Both the position numbers and the translations under genes were made by a program. A model generated the notes under the pieces. That model saw only the letters and a list, made by a program, of their open reading frames with translations. It did no database searches and was not told where the DNA came from. This document shows positions 62,439-64,000 of a DNA stretch of 64,000 bases, in pieces; position 1 is the stretch's first letter; each line of letters begins with the position of its first letter. Source of the DNA: Formosa agariphila KMM 3901 (lineage in GTDB: Bacteria; Bacteroidota; Bacteroidia; Flavobacteriales; Flavobacteriaceae); NCBI RefSeq assembly GCF_000723205.1, contig NZ_HG315671.1, forward strand, positions 260,851 through 324,850, read 5' to 3'.

Positions 62439-63791
62439 ATGAAAAAAATAACCCTTTTAGGACTTTTCCTTTTTAGTGTAATGTTTACTTACGCTCAGGA
62501 TAATAAGCAATGGACTCTTGAAGAATGTGTTAATTACGCACTAGAAAATAATATTTCTATTAAGCAATCGGAATTAGATACTGATTTAGCAGGAATCGAT
62601 AAGTCTGATGCTGTAATGAATTTCTTGCCTACTGTAAATGCGAATGCTTCATATAATATTAATACAGGAGCTAACGTAAACCCAGCGACAAATCAATTCG
62701 AAAATCAGACGTTTAGATCGGCTAGTGGTGGTGTAAATTCTGGAGTAAATTTATTTTCTGGACTTCAAAACTGGAAAGCCTTACAACGTTCCAAAATAAA
62801 CATTATAGCATCGCAGTATCAATTAGATAAGATGAAAGATGATATTTCTATTTTTGTAGCTAATGCCTTTGTTCAAATTTTATACAATAAAGAACAAATC
62901 AAGGTTTTAAATGCTCAGAATAAAATCACCAAAGAAAATCTAGAACGTACTAACGAATTGGTAGATGCAGGTGTTTTACCTAAAGGCGATGTGCTAGAAA
63001 TAAAAGCTACCGATGCAACCCAAATTCAACAAATTATTGCTGCCGAAAATGATTTATTTATTTCAAAAATAGGATTGGCTCAATTATTAAAAATTGAAGA
63101 TTACCAAACGTTCGATATTGCCGACGAAGATTATGGTTTATTTTCAGATGCTATATTAGAAGAAAATCCTTCAGCAATTATTGAAAAAGCTAAAGAAGAA
63201 GTCTACGATGTAAAAGTTGCAGAAACAAATTTAGAATTGGCTCAAAAAGATTTAGAATTATCAAGAACACAGTATTATCCTCAATTAACAGCATTTATGG
63301 GATATAGTACGCGTTGGTCTAGTACGAATTTAGATTTTATTACTGGTCAAGAAATGCCATTTATAGACCAACTTTATACGTTTGATGGTACGTCTATGGG
63401 GTTACAACTTAGTGTGCCTATTTTTAATGGATTATCGGTAAGAAATAATGTAAGACGTAATCAGGTAAATGTAGAGCGTTCTAAATATTTATTAGAGCAA
63501 GCAAATTTAGATTTAGAATCAGAGGTTTATCAAGCCTATAATGATGCTAAAAATGCTAAGAAATCATTTGAAGCTGCAACGCAAACTTCTGAAGCTAGAA
63601 AGTTAGCTTTCGAGTATGCCGAAGAACGTTATACTGTTGGATTAACTAATGCTTTCGATTTTAGTCAGGCGTCAATTAATTACGAGAATGCACAGTCGGA
63701 AGTGGTGAGAACCAAATATGAATATATTTTTAAAGTTAAAGTTTTAGAATTCTATTTCGGAATTCCAATAGATCAAATTAATTACAACTAA
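62439..63791 (+). CDS. TolC-family outer-membrane efflux channel
   Basis: 450 residues. Signal peptide to about residue 20 (SVMFTYAQ). Two structural repeats of the outer-membrane factor fold are visible: WTLEECVNYALENNISIKQSEL at 24-45 opens repeat 1, and a second helical half (AKEEVYDVKVAETNLELAQKDLELSRTQYYPQLTAF) opens repeat 2; YEYIFKVKVLEFYFGIPI ends the chain. It provides the outer-membrane exit for the ABC exporter. Between the two membrane-fusion genes. Confidence 0.94.
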   Translation: MKKITLLGLFLFSVMFTYAQDNKQWTLEECVNYALENNISIKQSELDTDLAGIDKSDAVMNFLPTVNANASYNINTGANVNPATNQFENQTFRSASGGVNSGVNLFSGLQNWKALQRSKINIIASQYQLDKMKDDISIFVANAFVQILYNKEQIKVLNAQNKITKENLERTNELVDAGVLPKGDVLEIKATDATQIQQIIAAENDLFISKIGLAQLLKIEDYQTFDIADEDYGLFSDAILEENPSAIIEKAKEEVYDVKVAETNLELAQKDLELSRTQYYPQLTAFMGYSTRWSSTNLDFITGQEMPFIDQLYTFDGTSMGLQLSVPIFNGLSVRNNVRRNQVNVERSKYLLEQANLDLESEVYQAYNDAKNAKKSFEAATQTSEARKLAFEYAEERYTVGLTNAFDFSQASINYENAQSEVVRTKYEYIFKVKVLEFYFGIPIDQINYN

Positions 63792-63794
63792 ACC

Positions 63795-64000
63795 ATGAAG
63801 AAAAAAAAGCTAATTCTTATTGTTTCAATTATTGTAGCACTTCTTGCGTTACTTGTTTTCGGAAAAAAAGCAGGTTGGTTTGGTAAGCAAACAAATTTTA
63901 AGCAAGTAGAAACTAAAGAACTTACAGTTCTAGATGTTATTGAAACAGTTTCTGCTACCGGTAAAATACAACCTGAGGTAGAGGTTAAGTTATCTAGTGA
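63795..64000 (+). CDS. Second membrane-fusion protein, N-terminal part, runs off the window
   Basis: ATG at 63795, 3 bases after the TolC-family gene; 68 codons are open to the window end. A basic start and a helix (about 5-22, LILIVSIIVALLALLVFG) are followed by ELTVLDVIETVSATGKIQPEVEVKLSS, the start of the lipoyl-like domain of HlyD/MacA proteins. It is distinct from the first fusion protein of the same operon. An additional permease/ATPase set may follow outside the window. Confidence 0.85.
   Translation, partial: MKKKKLILIVSIIVALLALLVFGKKAGWFGKQTNFKQVETKELTVLDVIETVSATGKIQPEVEVKLSS

Noticed and set aside
1-64000. CRISPR arrays, insertion sequences, prophage genes and rRNA
   Set aside because: Looked for repeated spacers, transposase motifs, terminal inverted repeats and rRNA sequence by eye; none found.

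Overview
The window is a low-GC chromosomal segment of a bacterium in the Bacteroidetes, almost certainly family Flavobacteriaceae. The evidence is the alternative complex III operon actABCDEF running straight into coxBA, the giant type IX secretion/gliding translocon gene sprA with its neighbours gcvH, a VanZ-like gene, tonB and a remB-like gene, a GT117 (DUF2723) membrane protein, and promoters of the Bacteroidetes type (TTTG or TTG, about 19 bases, then TAnnTTTG). The genus cannot be fixed from this sequence.

Layout. 1-3.6 kb, minus strand: the N-terminal part of an McrB-like AAA+ protein (cut by the window edge), then polA. 3.8-7.6 kb, plus: a TetR regulator with an aldehyde dehydrogenase, a membrane-anchored metallophosphoesterase and a cysteine-free thioredoxin-fold protein. 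7.6-11.5 kb, minus: a polysaccharide deacetylase and a GT117 protein. 11.6-15.2 kb: tRNA-Gln, an outer-membrane barrel protein, a small helical exported protein, a 45-residue small ORF and a universal stress protein. 15.2-20 kb: rimP-nusA-infB behind a terminator-like leader hairpin. 20.2-20.6 kb: a SPOR-domain protein on the minus strand.

20.7-32.4 kb is the respiratory operon actABCDEF-coxB-coxA, from quinol oxidation to terminal oxidase. 32.4-36.3 kb holds an exported nuclease, ruvB, queG and a lipoprotein, closed by a near-perfect 25-base inverted repeat. 36.4-38.2 kb, minus: a POTRA/Omp85-type outer-membrane protein. 38.6-52.6 kb: maeB, ruvA, sprA, gcvH, VanZ-like, tonB and remB-like. 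52.6-57.9 kb is the second respiratory cluster: haem O synthase, two different oxidase subunits III, subunit IV, a degenerate Sco-like protein, a true Sco, a DUF420 protein and a 73-residue CxxC protein. This cluster supplies the subunits and assembly factors for the coxBA oxidase encoded 20 kb upstream. 58-64 kb: an ABC/MacB-type export system (ATPase, two permeases, membrane-fusion protein, TolC-like channel) followed by a second, truncated membrane-fusion protein.

Most of the window is conserved core genome. No insertion sequence, prophage, CRISPR array or rRNA was seen. The less ordinary items are the terminator-like hairpin in the rimP-nusA-infB leader, a TonB C-terminal-like domain carried by the adjacent outer-membrane remB-like protein, the pair of small unassigned proteins in the oxidase-assembly cluster, lineage-type insertions in CoxB and one subunit III, a 17-base palindrome before the exporter, repeated TTG starts, and the McrB-like gene at the left edge. 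I did not find a clearly new multi-gene system.
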